A program made the translations under genes and the position numbers. A DNA stretch of 42,561 bases from Pseudomonas sp. (GTDB lineage Bacteria > Pseudomonadota > Gammaproteobacteria > Pseudomonadales > Pseudomonadaceae). How positions within the stretch are numbered: the first letter of the stretch is position 1; each line of letters opens with the position of its first letter. The notes beneath the pieces were generated by a model, which had not been told where the DNA came from, ran no database searches, and was given only the letters and a program-made list of their open reading frames with translations. Shown here one piece after another: positions 9,519 to 16,690 of the stretch. The stretch is taken from the NCBI GenBank assembly GCA_022448005.1, contig JAKUTK010000016.1:1-42561 (forward strand). The letters are read 5' to 3'.

Positions 9519-9620
9519 ATGTATCACAACACCAACGCTTACCGCACCTACCGCTATGACTGGCGATTTAGCCGCTTCACGGCCGCAGCACTTACACACC
9601 CAGACCGAACACTTCGCTAG
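9519..9620 (+). CDS. Leader peptide 2, aromatic-rich (33 aa)
   Basis: A second short frame lies after the attenuator. ATG 9519 has a strong ribosome binding site, GAGGA (9507-9511), 7 nt upstream. Seven of its first 20 residues are aromatic: Tyr 2, 8, 11 and 13, Trp 15, Phe 17 and 20 (core YRTYRYDWRFSRF). It ends with TAG at 9618-9620, only 1 nt before a perfect 12-bp hairpin. The DAHP synthase start is 45 bp further on. Density of Tyr, Trp and Phe codons, ribosome binding site and position all point to a second stalling peptide for the same gene. Its mechanism need not be transcriptional, because the hairpin has no T-run. Confidence 0.75.
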   Translation: MYHNTNAYRTYRYDWRFSRFTAAALTHPDRTLR

Positions 9621-9621
9621 C

Positions 9622-9649
9622 GCCGACGCGGCACAGATGCCGCGTCGGC
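9622..9649 (+). promoter_or_regulatory. Perfect hairpin abutting the DAHP synthase ribosome binding site
   Basis: GCCGACGCGGCA (9622-9633) pairs perfectly with TGCCGCGTCGGC (9638-9649) over a CAGA loop. AAAGGA, the DAHP synthase ribosome binding site, follows at 9651-9656. There is no T-run, so this is better read as a translation-level or antitermination element than as a terminator. A ribosome finishing leader peptide 2 would stop right at its base. Confidence 0.7.
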
Positions 9650-9665
9650 CAAAGGACCGCCAGTC

Positions 9666-10736
9666 ATGAATGCACCAATCAACGCCTCAGCCCTTAGCTG
9701 CAATACGTCCTCCACCCCAGCCAGACGTAGCGCTCTTCCGTTACCGAGTCCCGCTTTACTGCGGCAACGGCTGCCCCTCAGCGCATCGCTTGAGGAGCGC
9801 GTCCGAGATGATCGAAAGGCCATTCGCGCCGTGCTTAACGGCGATGACCCGCGCCTGCTGGTGGTGGTCGGCCCTTGCTCATTGCATGATCCGGCGTCCG
9901 CACTGGAATACGCCGAGCGGCTGGCTGAACTGGTTCCGAAGGTCAGCGATCAGCTGCTGCTAGTAATGCGCGCATATGTCGAGAAACCACGAACTACCGT
10001 CGGGTGGAAGGGGCTGGTTTACGATCCGCAGCTCGATGGCAGCGGTGACATGGCTGAAGGGTTGCACCTGTCGCGGCGGTTGATGCTGGATATCCTGGCG
10101 TGCGGGCTGCCGATCGCCTCCGAATTGTTGCAGCCCCTGGCGGCGGGCTATTTTGATGACCTGCTTGGCTGGGCAGCGATCGGTGCACGTACCAGCGAGT
10201 CGCAGATTCACCGTGAGATGGTCAGCGGGCTCGACCTGCCGGTGGGGTTCAAGAACGGGACCGATGGCAGCCTCGGGATTGCTTGTGATGCCATGCGCTC
10301 GGCTGAGCACCCGCATCAGCACTTCGGAATCGACGAGCTGGGGCATCCAGCGCTACTAAGCACGAGCGGCAATGGGGATACCCATCTGGTGTTGCGTGGT
10401 GGACACTCAGGGCCGAATTTTGACGAGGACAGCGTCGCAAAGGCCCGTGACACGTTGGCGCGCCAGGGCATTGCCCAGCGCATCATGGTCGACTGCAGTC
10501 ATGCCAACAGCGGTAAAAACCCACTGAGTCAGCCAGCAGTACTGTCATCCGTTGTCGATCAACGCATGGCTGGCGATTCAAGTCTGCGCGGCGTGATGCT
10601 CGAGAGCCACCTGTTCGACGGCTGCCAGCCCCTGTCCGGCGAGCTGAGGTATGGCGTTTCCATTACCGACGGCTGCCTTGGTTGGAGTGCGACCGAGCGG
10701 ATGCTGCTTGGCGAAGCGGATCGCCTGCGCCGCTAG
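9666..10736 (+). CDS. 3-deoxy-7-phosphoheptulonate (DAHP) synthase, class I
   Basis: The enzyme condenses phosphoenolpyruvate with erythrose 4-phosphate, the committed step of the shikimate pathway. The 356-residue protein is the length of AroF/G/H enzymes. Visible family motifs in order are VVVGPCSLHD, MRAYVEKPRTTVGWKG, GARTSESQIHREM, PVGFKNGTDG, HLVLRGG, MVDCSHANSGK (metal and substrate ligands) and GVMLESHLFDG. The start is ATG 9666 with AAAGGA 9 nt upstream. The first 30 or so residues are poorly conserved, as usual for the regulatory N-terminus, so the feedback inhibitor cannot be read off and no isoform letter is assigned. The gene stands alone behind two aromatic leader peptides, implying control by charged Tyr, Phe and Trp tRNA levels. 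Confidence 0.96.
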   Translation: MNAPINASALSCNTSSTPARRSALPLPSPALLRQRLPLSASLEERVRDDRKAIRAVLNGDDPRLLVVVGPCSLHDPASALEYAERLAELVPKVSDQLLLVMRAYVEKPRTTVGWKGLVYDPQLDGSGDMAEGLHLSRRLMLDILACGLPIASELLQPLAAGYFDDLLGWAAIGARTSESQIHREMVSGLDLPVGFKNGTDGSLGIACDAMRSAEHPHQHFGIDELGHPALLSTSGNGDTHLVLRGGHSGPNFDEDSVAKARDTLARQGIAQRIMVDCSHANSGKNPLSQPAVLSSVVDQRMAGDSSLRGVMLESHLFDGCQPLSGELRYGVSITDGCLGWSATERMLLGEADRLRR

Positions 10737-10744
10737 AGCGAACC

Positions 10745-10767
10745 AGCCCGGCTGCGACGGCCGGGCT
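10745..10767 (+). terminator. Hairpin downstream of DAHP synthase, weak terminator candidate
   Basis: AGCCCGGC (10745-10752) pairs with GCCGGGCT (10760-10767) over a 7-nt loop, 9 bp after the stop codon. No T-run follows, so it may be a weak or Rho-assisted terminator. Confidence 0.4.
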
Positions 10768-10830
10768 TGCGGCGTCGGGTTGCCAAGGGCAACCTTTGCG
10801 GCTCGTTTCGATCGATGAATCAGGACCTGC

Positions 10831-11502
10831 ATGCGCGACTACAAATGGTTGCACGAATACTGCCTCAATCGTTTCGGCTCGGCCGCAGCACTGGAGAGCC
10901 GCCTGCCGCAACCCCATAGTCCCGATGAGCTTCGCGCCGTTGCGGATGACCGATACCTTTCGCTGATCAGCCTGCGTATCTTCCGCGCCGGGCTCAAGCA
11001 CAGCCTGGTCGACGCCAAATGGCCGGCGTTCGAAGAGGTCTTCTTTCGTTTCGACCCTGAGAAGCTGGTGTTGATGGGCGGCGAACACATTGAACGGCTG
11101 ATGCAGGACGCCCGCATCATCCGTCACCTGGGCAAGCTCAAGAGCGTGCCGCGCAACGCCCAGTTCGTGCTGGACGTGGCGAAGGAGAAGGGGAGTTTCG
11201 GCAACCTGATCGCGGATTGGCCGGTCACCGATATCGTCGGCCTGTGGCGCTATCTGGCCAAACACGGCACCCAGCTGGGAGGCCTTTCGGCGCCGCGTCT
11301 GCTGCGCATGGCGGGCAAGGACACCTTTGTTCCCAGCGATGACGTGGTCGCTGCGCTCAAAGCGCAGAAGGTGGTAGACAAGGTGCCCAGCAGCCAGCGG
11401 GACCAGGCAGCCGTGCAATCGGTGTTCAACCAATGGCACAGCGACAGTGGCCGCCCCATGTCTCAGCTTTCGGCGATGCTGGCGTTTACGGTAAACCACT
11501 GA
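10831..11502 (+). CDS. DNA-3-methyladenine glycosylase I-like protein (Tag family)
   Basis: The 223-residue protein resembles the Tag-like branch common in pseudomonads. Tag removes 3-methyladenine from alkylated DNA, starting base excision repair. Recognisable stretches are LVDAKWPAFEEVFFRFDPEKL, MQDARIIRHLGKLKSVPRNAQ (helix-hairpin region) and LWRYLAKHGTQLGG. The N-terminus MRDYKWLHEYCLNRFG differs from the Cys-Trp zinc-binding start of E. coli Tag. The terminal zinc-snap His and Cys residues of classical Tag are not obviously conserved, so family membership is likely but activity is not certain. It stands alone between the DAHP synthase and the DUF2946 gene. Confidence 0.75.
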   Translation: MRDYKWLHEYCLNRFGSAAALESRLPQPHSPDELRAVADDRYLSLISLRIFRAGLKHSLVDAKWPAFEEVFFRFDPEKLVLMGGEHIERLMQDARIIRHLGKLKSVPRNAQFVLDVAKEKGSFGNLIADWPVTDIVGLWRYLAKHGTQLGGLSAPRLLRMAGKDTFVPSDDVVAALKAQKVVDKVPSSQRDQAAVQSVFNQWHSDSGRPMSQLSAMLAFTVNH

Positions 11503-11637
11503 CGGGTTCGACCTACGAGTGGAGTGTCGAAGCCTCGTTGTCGGTGATGTCGCGCGTGGCAGCAACAGCGCTTAGCCCGATGTTCTGCGGCGGTTTGGCG
11601 CAGCGCCGCCCAAGCACGGGCGGTGTACAGTCAAAAC

Positions 11638-12003
11638 ATGACCATCGTCAAAGACAAGCGTATTCAGATCATATGGGTGCTGTTCACCTGCATCCTGCTC
11701 AACGCTTTTGTCTGCAGCTTGAACCATGGCTCCCACATGGGATTCGAGCTTGCCATGGGGCAGGAGTCGTTCTGCGCCAGCAATGCATCGTCAGTTGGCG
11801 GCGATGTGTTCCCCGCCGATGTTCATGAGCTGGCTGAGCACATGCTGGATTGCCCGCTATGCGGCTCGGTCTTTCTCGCCATTGCGGTGCTGTTTGCGCT
11901 GGGTTGGCTGGGAATTCCGGCAACCGCGTCGCTGCCTCGACCTGGCCCGCAACGGCGTGGTCCGCGTTACCACTGGCCATCGCTGAACCCCCGCGCACCC
12001 TGA
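11638..12003 (+). CDS. DUF2946 family protein
   Basis: A 121-residue protein with an N-terminal membrane segment (IQIIWVLFTCILLNAFVCSL), a short periplasmic region with several His residues and a Cys, and the LDCPLCGSVFLAIAVLFALGWLG stretch (a Cys-x-x-Cys pair beside a second hydrophobic segment) that marks DUF2946 proteins. Such genes often sit near copper- or TonB-related loci; no such neighbour occurs here, so a metal role is only a guess. ATG 11638 was chosen over an in-frame GTG at 11623. The C-terminal 35 residues are Pro/Arg-rich and probably disordered. Confidence 0.75.
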   Translation: MTIVKDKRIQIIWVLFTCILLNAFVCSLNHGSHMGFELAMGQESFCASNASSVGGDVFPADVHELAEHMLDCPLCGSVFLAIAVLFALGWLGIPATASLPRPGPQRRGPRYHWPSLNPRAP

Positions 12004-12025
12004 TAGCCCGACCGGACTCCCTCGC

Positions 12026-12057
12026 CGTCCGAACGCAGCCTGGCTGCGGAGCGGACG
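12026..12057 (+). other. Two-step hairpin downstream of the DUF2946 gene
   Basis: CGTCCG (12026-12031) with CGGACG (12052-12057) encloses CGCAGC-CTG-GCTGCG (12034-12048). It starts 22 bp after the DUF2946 stop and is followed by AAAAAGA rather than T residues, so it is at best a 3'-end stabilising structure. Confidence 0.4.
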
Positions 12058-12107
12058 AAAAAGATCGTCGGTGACCCGACGGTACGGTCAACTCAGGGGC
12101 TTTCACC

Positions 12108-12662
12108 ATGGCCATGATGGAAAAATTCGCTCGCACCGAGGGCCGCATCGGCTATCGGCTTCCCTTCCCGGATTACCCCAGCAATGCCCGCAGTTTTGTG
12201 CATCTGGACGCCCGATTGTTGCCCTATTGGCATGCCTTGTTCGACGTTTGCCCAGGGTTGCTCAAGCTTGATCCGCCAGATGGCCTGGACATCTTCCGCC
12301 AGTTCATGACGTGGGCCTACGGCTGCCAGCTGGCGCTGGGCTGGACGTTTCACCTCGGCGTCTGCCGCTGGCTGCTGAGTTCCGGTTACCGAGATCTGGT
12401 CGAGCCGGAGCATATCGAGACCATGATGATCGCCGCTGCCGCGCGCTGGGTAGCCAGCGACGACAGCGCGGCAATCGGCGTCGTGCTTGGCTGGCAAGGT
12501 GGCAATCAGCACGTGTTCGACTGGAAGCCACAGGTTCGCCTGGGCACGCGGCCGCTTGCAGCTGAGCAGGAAGAGCTTCCTCCGGCGCCTTGGGACTTTG
12601 CCTGGAGCCCGCTTGCCACGACGAGTGGCAGCGGTTTTCGGCGCTGGTTGAGGGTGCCCTGA
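12108..12662 (+). CDS. Conserved hypothetical protein, function not recognised
   Basis: A 184-residue protein starting at ATG 12108, with AGGGGC 7 nt upstream. No signal peptide or obvious enzymatic motif is visible. It is rich in Trp and aromatic residues (LPYWHALFDVCPGLLKL, FMTWAYGCQLALGWTFHLG), with one moderately hydrophobic stretch (residues 65-90) and a Pro-rich C-terminal part (LPPAPWDFAWSPL). Codon use resembles the neighbours and the ribosome binding site is good, so it is very likely a real gene. It lies between the DUF2946 gene and the cytochrome bd operon and shares no overlap with either. I do not assign a function. Confidence 0.7.
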   Translation: MAMMEKFARTEGRIGYRLPFPDYPSNARSFVHLDARLLPYWHALFDVCPGLLKLDPPDGLDIFRQFMTWAYGCQLALGWTFHLGVCRWLLSSGYRDLVEPEHIETMMIAAAARWVASDDSAAIGVVLGWQGGNQHVFDWKPQVRLGTRPLAAEQEELPPAPWDFAWSPLATTSGSGFRRWLRVP

Positions 12663-13041
12663 CTGCGACAGTGTGCCGCGGACGTGCTGGCCTCGGCCAG
12701 CCAGGTTGTCGATGCGGCGCGTGGTGCAGGCGCAAGTTCCCGCGATGCTCTGCGCGGGGCGCCGTATTGCTGATCTAGCGTGCAACGACGTGGATGCAGT
12801 GGGCAGTGTCGGCGGGGCGGGGCAGGTTGTCGCAGTTGTTGCTAAGACGGTCACGCCGGACACTTTCCCTGCCTCGGATCAGAGCAGAGTTCCACGGTGG
12901 GTTCGAGGTGTAGCGATTGAGCCCGGGCCGCGACAGCCGGGTTTTGGCCCCCTCCCCAAAGGGGGCTGCAATCGCCTCACGCGGTCGGAGTTCGATGCGC
13001 TCGAACAGGGGTTCGGCACTGAAGTGCAAGGAGAGCTAGGC
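12663..13041. other. Upstream region of the cytochrome bd operon
   Basis: No gene is supported in these 379 bp. A hairpin GCCCCCT (12947-12953) with AGGGGGC (12960-12966) lies about 75 bp before cydP, just after a CCGGG repeat followed by TTTT (about 12940). I looked for an ANR/FNR-type site (TTGAT-N4-ATCAA) and found no good match, so oxygen control of the operon is not visible from the sequence. Confidence 0.4.
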
Positions 13042-13221
13042 ATGTTTAGGTCATCGCTCAGACGGGACATCGCGCTGGTTCTGCTGGTCAAGCTTGCGAT
13101 CCTCATAACCATAAAAACGATCTGGTTCGATGCGCCCAGCACTCCGGAAAACGGTTCGGCGCGGATTGCCGAGTATTTGCTTGATTCACGGGGTTCGTTC
13201 CCTGAGGGAGGACCGAGATGA
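13042..13221 (+). CDS. cydP: CydP, putative small subunit of cytochrome bd oxidase
   Basis: A 59-residue protein with one membrane helix ([19 protein letters not shown]) preceded by Arg-Arg-Asp and followed by a short polar tail. The [15 protein letters not shown]...IKTIWFDAP pattern fits the CydP family, found directly before cydA in many beta- and gammaproteobacteria. ATG 13042 has a very strong ribosome binding site (AAGGAGAG, 13028-13035). The stop codon overlaps the cydA ATG (ATGA), so the two are translationally coupled. CydP is thought to be an accessory subunit of the oxidase; its precise role is not established. Confidence 0.82.
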   Translation: MFRSSLRRDIALVLLVKLAILITIKTIWFDAPSTPENGSARIAEYLLDSRGSFPEGGPR

Positions 13222-14858
13222 TCTCGGAAAACGTTGTCGATCTGTCACGCCTGCAGTTCGCCATGACGGCGATGTACCACTTTCTTTTCGTGCCGCTGAC
13301 CTTGGGCCTGGCCTTCCTGCTGGCCATCATGGAGTCGGTCTACGTCATGACCGGCAAGCAGGTCTACAAGGACATGACCCAGTTCTGGGGCAAGCTGTTC
13401 GGTATCAATTTCGCCCTCGGCGTCACCACCGGGCTGACCATGGAATTCCAGTTCGGCACCAACTGGGCCTACTACAGCCACTACGTGGGTGACATCTTTG
13501 GCGCGCCGCTGGCAATCGAAGGCCTGATGGCGTTTTTCCTGGAGTCGACCTTTATCGGGTTGTTCTTCTTCGGCTGGGATCGCCTGAGCCGAGTGCAGCA
13601 TCTGGCGGTCACCTGGTTGGTGGCGCTGGGGTCGAACCTGTCGGCATTGTGGATCTTGATCGCTAACGGCTGGATGCAGAACCCGGTGGGCTCGGAGTTC
13701 AACTTCGAAACCATGCGCATGGAGCTGGTCGATTTCGGCGCGCTGCTGTTCAACCCGGTCGCACAGGTCAAGTTCGTCCACACGGTGTCGGCCGGTTATG
13801 TCACTGGGGCGATCTTTGTTTTGGCGATTTCGTCCTTCTATCTACTGAAGAAACGTGACCTTGGCTTCGCCCGGCGCTCGTTTGCCATCGCGGCGGTGTT
13901 CGGCCTGGCTTCGACCCTCTCCGTGATCATCCTCGGTGACGAGTCCGGCTATGAGATTGGCGACGTGCAGAAGGTCAAGCTGGCGGCCATCGAGGCCGAG
14001 TGGGAAACCCACCCCGCACCGGCCGGCTTCACCTTGTTCGGTCTGCCTAATCAGCAGGAGCAGCGTACCGACTACGCGGTGAAGATTCCCTATGCGCTGG
14101 GGCTGATCGCGACGCGCTCGCTGGACGAGGAGGTCAAGGGCATCAAGCAGCTAGTCGCCGAGCACGAGCTGCGCATTCGCAACGGCATGCTGGCCTATCA
14201 GCGTTTGCAAACACTCCGTAGCGGGGACAAGTCACCGCAGGCCATCGCCGCGTTCAACGAGGTCAAGCAGGACCTGGGTTACGGCCTGCTGCTCAAACGC
14301 TATACCGACAAGGTGGTTGACGCCAGTGACGAGCAGATCCGCCTGGCCGCACTGGATACCATCCCCGATGTGTTCAGCCTGTTCTGGACCTTCCGCGCCA
14401 TGGTTCTGGCGGGCTTCCTCATGTTGCTGCTGTTTGGTCTGGCCAGCTGGGCTTCGATCAAGCGAAATGCCGAGAACAGGCCTTGGCTGCTCAAGTTCGC
14501 CTTGTTCAGCCTGCCGCTGCCATGGATCGCCGCGCAGACCGGCTGGTACGTCGCCGAGCATGGCCGTCAGCCCTGGTCGATCGCCGAACTGCTGCCAACG
14601 CATCTGTCCGCCTCGACGTTGGCGGCGGGGGATATCTGGGGTTCGCTGGTGGCGCTGGTGGCTTTCTACACGCTGCTGCTGGTGGTGGAAATGTTCCTGA
14701 TGATCCGTTTCGCGCGCCTCGGGCCAAGCAGCCTGCACACCGGCCGCTATCACTTCGAGCTCGAAGCAGCCGCCGCCAACCACATGCGCAAGCTGCGCGA
14801 CGCCGTTGCCGTGCCGGAAGCTGCAAAAGACGCACCCATCGAACCGACCCCTGTGTGA
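13218..14858 (+). CDS. cydA: Cytochrome bd ubiquinol oxidase subunit I
   Basis: CydA carries hemes b558, b595 and d and oxidises ubiquinol with oxygen at the inner membrane. The 546-residue protein follows E. coli CydA nearly throughout: [21 protein letters not shown] (His21 equals the high-spin heme ligand His19), [44 protein letters not shown] and [15 protein letters not shown] (a heme b558 His). A long Q-loop runs from [24 protein letters not shown] to RYTDKVVDA, so this is the long-Q-loop bd type, not the short-loop cyanide-insensitive CioA type. The C-terminus [15 protein letters not shown] is also typical. About nine transmembrane helices are visible. It is coupled to cydP upstream and lies 10 bp before cydB. 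Confidence 0.98.
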   Translation: MISENVVDLSRLQFAMTAMYHFLFVPLTLGLAFLLAIMESVYVMTGKQVYKDMTQFWGKLFGINFALGVTTGLTMEFQFGTNWAYYSHYVGDIFGAPLAIEGLMAFFLESTFIGLFFFGWDRLSRVQHLAVTWLVALGSNLSALWILIANGWMQNPVGSEFNFETMRMELVDFGALLFNPVAQVKFVHTVSAGYVTGAIFVLAISSFYLLKKRDLGFARRSFAIAAVFGLASTLSVIILGDESGYEIGDVQKVKLAAIEAEWETHPAPAGFTLFGLPNQQEQRTDYAVKIPYALGLIATRSLDEEVKGIKQLVAEHELRIRNGMLAYQRLQTLRSGDKSPQAIAAFNEVKQDLGYGLLLKRYTDKVVDASDEQIRLAALDTIPDVFSLFWTFRAMVLAGFLMLLLFGLASWASIKRNAENRPWLLKFALFSLPLPWIAAQTGWYVAEHGRQPWSIAELLPTHLSASTLAAGDIWGSLVALVAFYTLLLVVEMFLMIRFARLGPSSLHTGRYHFELEAAAANHMRKLRDAVAVPEAAKDAPIEPTPV

Positions 14859-14868
14859 GGTAAACAAG

Positions 14869-16011
14869 ATGTTCGACTACGAAGTGCTCAAACTCATCTG
14901 GTGGGTATTGATCGGCGTGCTGCTGATCGGCTTCGCTCTGACCGACGGCTTCGACATGGGCGCCATGGCGTTGATGCCTTTCGTTGGCAAGACCGACAGC
15001 GAGCGGCGCGTGGCGATCAACACCATCGCGCCGCATTGGGATGGCAACCAGGTGTGGTTCATCACCGCCGGCGGTGCGCTGTTTGCAGCCTGGCCGATGG
15101 TCTATGCAGTGGCGTTTTCCGGGCTTTACTGGGCAATGCTACTGGTGCTCTTCGCGCTGTTCTGCAGGCCGGTGGGCTTCGACTACCGTAGCAAGGTGGA
15201 AGACCCGCGCTGGCGCAGTGCCTGGGACTGGGCCCTGTTCGTCGGAGGCGCGGTGCCAGCGCTGGTGTTCGGTGTGGCCTTCGGCAACCTGTTCCTCGGC
15301 CTGCCGTTCCAGCTCGACGAGCTGATGCGCTCGACCTACCAGGGCTCGTTCTTTGCGTTGCTCAATCCGTTTGCGCTGCTTTGCGGCATCGTCAGCCTGA
15401 GCATGCTCTGCGCCCATGGCGGTGCCTGGCTGATGATGCGCACTGAAGGCGCGCTGGGTGAGCGCTCGCGTCTGGCAACCCGCCTATGCGCGCTGGTATT
15501 TCTGATTGGCTTCGTCGGGGCGGGCCTGTGGCTAGCGTTCGGCATTCAGGGTTTCAACCAGCTGTCGGTCACCGATCCGGGGGCGGCGCTCAATCCCCTG
15601 CTGAACAAGCAGGTGATGCAGAACAACGCGGGTTGGCTGGGCAACTACAGCCGTTACCCCAGCACCCAAATTGCACCGATCGCCGGAATCATTGGCGCGC
15701 TGATAGCGCTGCTGGGCGCCAGTCGTAACAGCGGCGGGGTGAGCTTCCTTGGCACCAGCCTGATGATTGTCGGCAGCATCTGCACTGCGGGGTTCGCCTT
15801 GTTTCCCTTCGTCTTCCCGTCAAGCCTCGATCCGGCCTCCAGCCTCACCCTGTGGGATGCTGTATCGAGCTTCAAGACGCTGGGCATCATGTTCGTCGTG
15901 GTCTGCATCTTCGTGCCGCTGATTCTCTGCTACACGCTGTGGAGCTATATCCGCATGTGGGGCCGACTCAATGATCAGACCATCGACGCCAACCCGCACG
16001 GCTTGTACTGA
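14869..16011 (+). CDS. cydB: Cytochrome bd ubiquinol oxidase subunit II
   Basis: CydB is the second large membrane subunit of bd oxidase. The 380-residue length matches E. coli (379). The N-terminus MFDYEVLKLIWWVLIGVLLIGFALTDGFDMGAMAL and the stretches INTIAPHWDGNQVWFITAGGALFAAWP and FCRPVGFDYRSKVEDPRWR are strongly conserved. ATG 14869 was chosen over an upstream ATG at 14806 because it has a GAGG site 8 bp upstream and starts at the conserved MFDYE. It lies in the operon cydP-A-B-X-ybgE and is followed by a strong intercistronic hairpin (16015-16044). Confidence 0.98.
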   Translation: MFDYEVLKLIWWVLIGVLLIGFALTDGFDMGAMALMPFVGKTDSERRVAINTIAPHWDGNQVWFITAGGALFAAWPMVYAVAFSGLYWAMLLVLFALFCRPVGFDYRSKVEDPRWRSAWDWALFVGGAVPALVFGVAFGNLFLGLPFQLDELMRSTYQGSFFALLNPFALLCGIVSLSMLCAHGGAWLMMRTEGALGERSRLATRLCALVFLIGFVGAGLWLAFGIQGFNQLSVTDPGAALNPLLNKQVMQNNAGWLGNYSRYPSTQIAPIAGIIGALIALLGASRNSGGVSFLGTSLMIVGSICTAGFALFPFVFPSSLDPASSLTLWDAVSSFKTLGIMFVVVCIFVPLILCYTLWSYIRMWGRLNDQTIDANPHGLY

Positions 16012-16014
16012 GCC

Positions 16015-16044
16015 TCTGGCCAGGCGCCCGCGCGCCTGGCCAGA
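16015..16044 (+). other. Strong intercistronic hairpin between cydB and cydX
   Basis: TCTGGCCAGGCGC (16015-16027) pairs perfectly with GCGCCTGGCCAGA (16032-16044) over a CCGC loop, giving a 13-bp stem. It begins 3 bp after the cydB stop and ends 22 bp before cydX. There is no T-run and the operon continues, so it probably protects the cydAB message or adjusts the amount of cydX relative to cydAB. Confidence 0.7.
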
Positions 16045-16066
16045 ACGACCCTACGGAGAAAACATC

Positions 16067-16192
16067 ATGTGGTACTTCACCTGGATTCTCGGCGTACTGC
16101 TGGCTTGCAGCTTCGGCATCATCAGCGCGCTCTGGTTCGAAGCGACCCAAGACCTCGATGCGGAGCCAGGCCGTGATCGGCTCGGTCAATAG
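16067..16192 (+). CDS. cydX: CydX, small subunit of cytochrome bd oxidase
   Basis: A 41-residue protein beginning MWYFTWILGVLLACSFGII, nearly identical to the N-terminal helix of E. coli CydX (37 residues). CydX is a single-helix subunit needed for stable, active bd-I oxidase and packs against CydA. ATG 16067 is preceded by ACGGAGAA. Its last 35 bp overlap the ybgE gene in another frame. The C-terminal tail (FEATQDLDAEPGRDRLGQ) is a little longer and more polar than in E. coli. Confidence 0.93.
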   Translation: MWYFTWILGVLLACSFGIISALWFEATQDLDAEPGRDRLGQ

Positions 16193-16484
16193 CATCCTCT
16201 ACCGCAGGCCCGGCTGCGTACTCTCGCTGCTTTTGGCCACGCCGCTGGCCCTGCTGTTGCTGATTCACCCCGCGGTGATGGTCGACGGAGCAGGTAGTTA
16301 CAACCACGCACAGCTTATGCTGGTGATGTGGGGCATATCAGCGGGCTTCATTCATGGCGTCGGCTTCGTGCCGCAGCATTGGCTATGGCGCCTGCTATTC
16401 CATCCAGCGGCCGCCTGGCTGCTGATGGGGCAGGGGTACCTGATGCTATTGCCCGATGGCGCGCTAGGGCTGGTGTCGGGTTGA
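16158..16484 (+). CDS. ybgE: Cyd operon protein YbgE
   Basis: A 108-residue membrane protein with about three helices (VLSLLLATPLALLLLIHP, LVMWGISAGFIHGVGF, AAAWLLMGQGYLML). The FIHGVGFVPQHWLWRLLFHPAAAWLLMG segment is the signature of the YbgE/CydE-like family found at the end of cyd operons. ATG 16158 lies inside cydX, so the two genes overlap by 35 bp. Function is unknown beyond its constant link to cytochrome bd. Short upstream residues suggest no signal peptide. Confidence 0.85.
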   Translation: MRSQAVIGSVNSILYRRPGCVLSLLLATPLALLLLIHPAVMVDGAGSYNHAQLMLVMWGISAGFIHGVGFVPQHWLWRLLFHPAAAWLLMGQGYLMLLPDGALGLVSG

Positions 16485-16690
16485 GCCGACCAGACATTGC
16501 CGATCCCCATGTGCAACCTGCGCCGTCGATTAGGGGCGCGGCTACAAGGTGGACTCGCTATTGCGCTACATGAAAGCCACCCAGACGTTTTGCCGCAGCT
16601 AGTCGGTCACATTTGCGGCAATAGAATTTGCTCATCGGAGCGACGGCAGGCATAGTTTCGCCACTTTCGACTTCCCGACCTGTCAGTGTC

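Noticed and set aside
9622..9649. Intrinsic terminator
   Set aside because: The stem is perfect, but the next bases are CAAAGGACC with no T-run, and it sits at the ribosome binding site of the gene.
10663..11565. 300-codon open frame on the minus strand
   Set aside because: It is antisense to the Tag-like gene; composition and lack of motifs mark it as a shadow.
12663..13041. ANR/FNR box before the cytochrome bd operon
   Set aside because: TTGCTGATCT and similar pieces do not match both half-sites.
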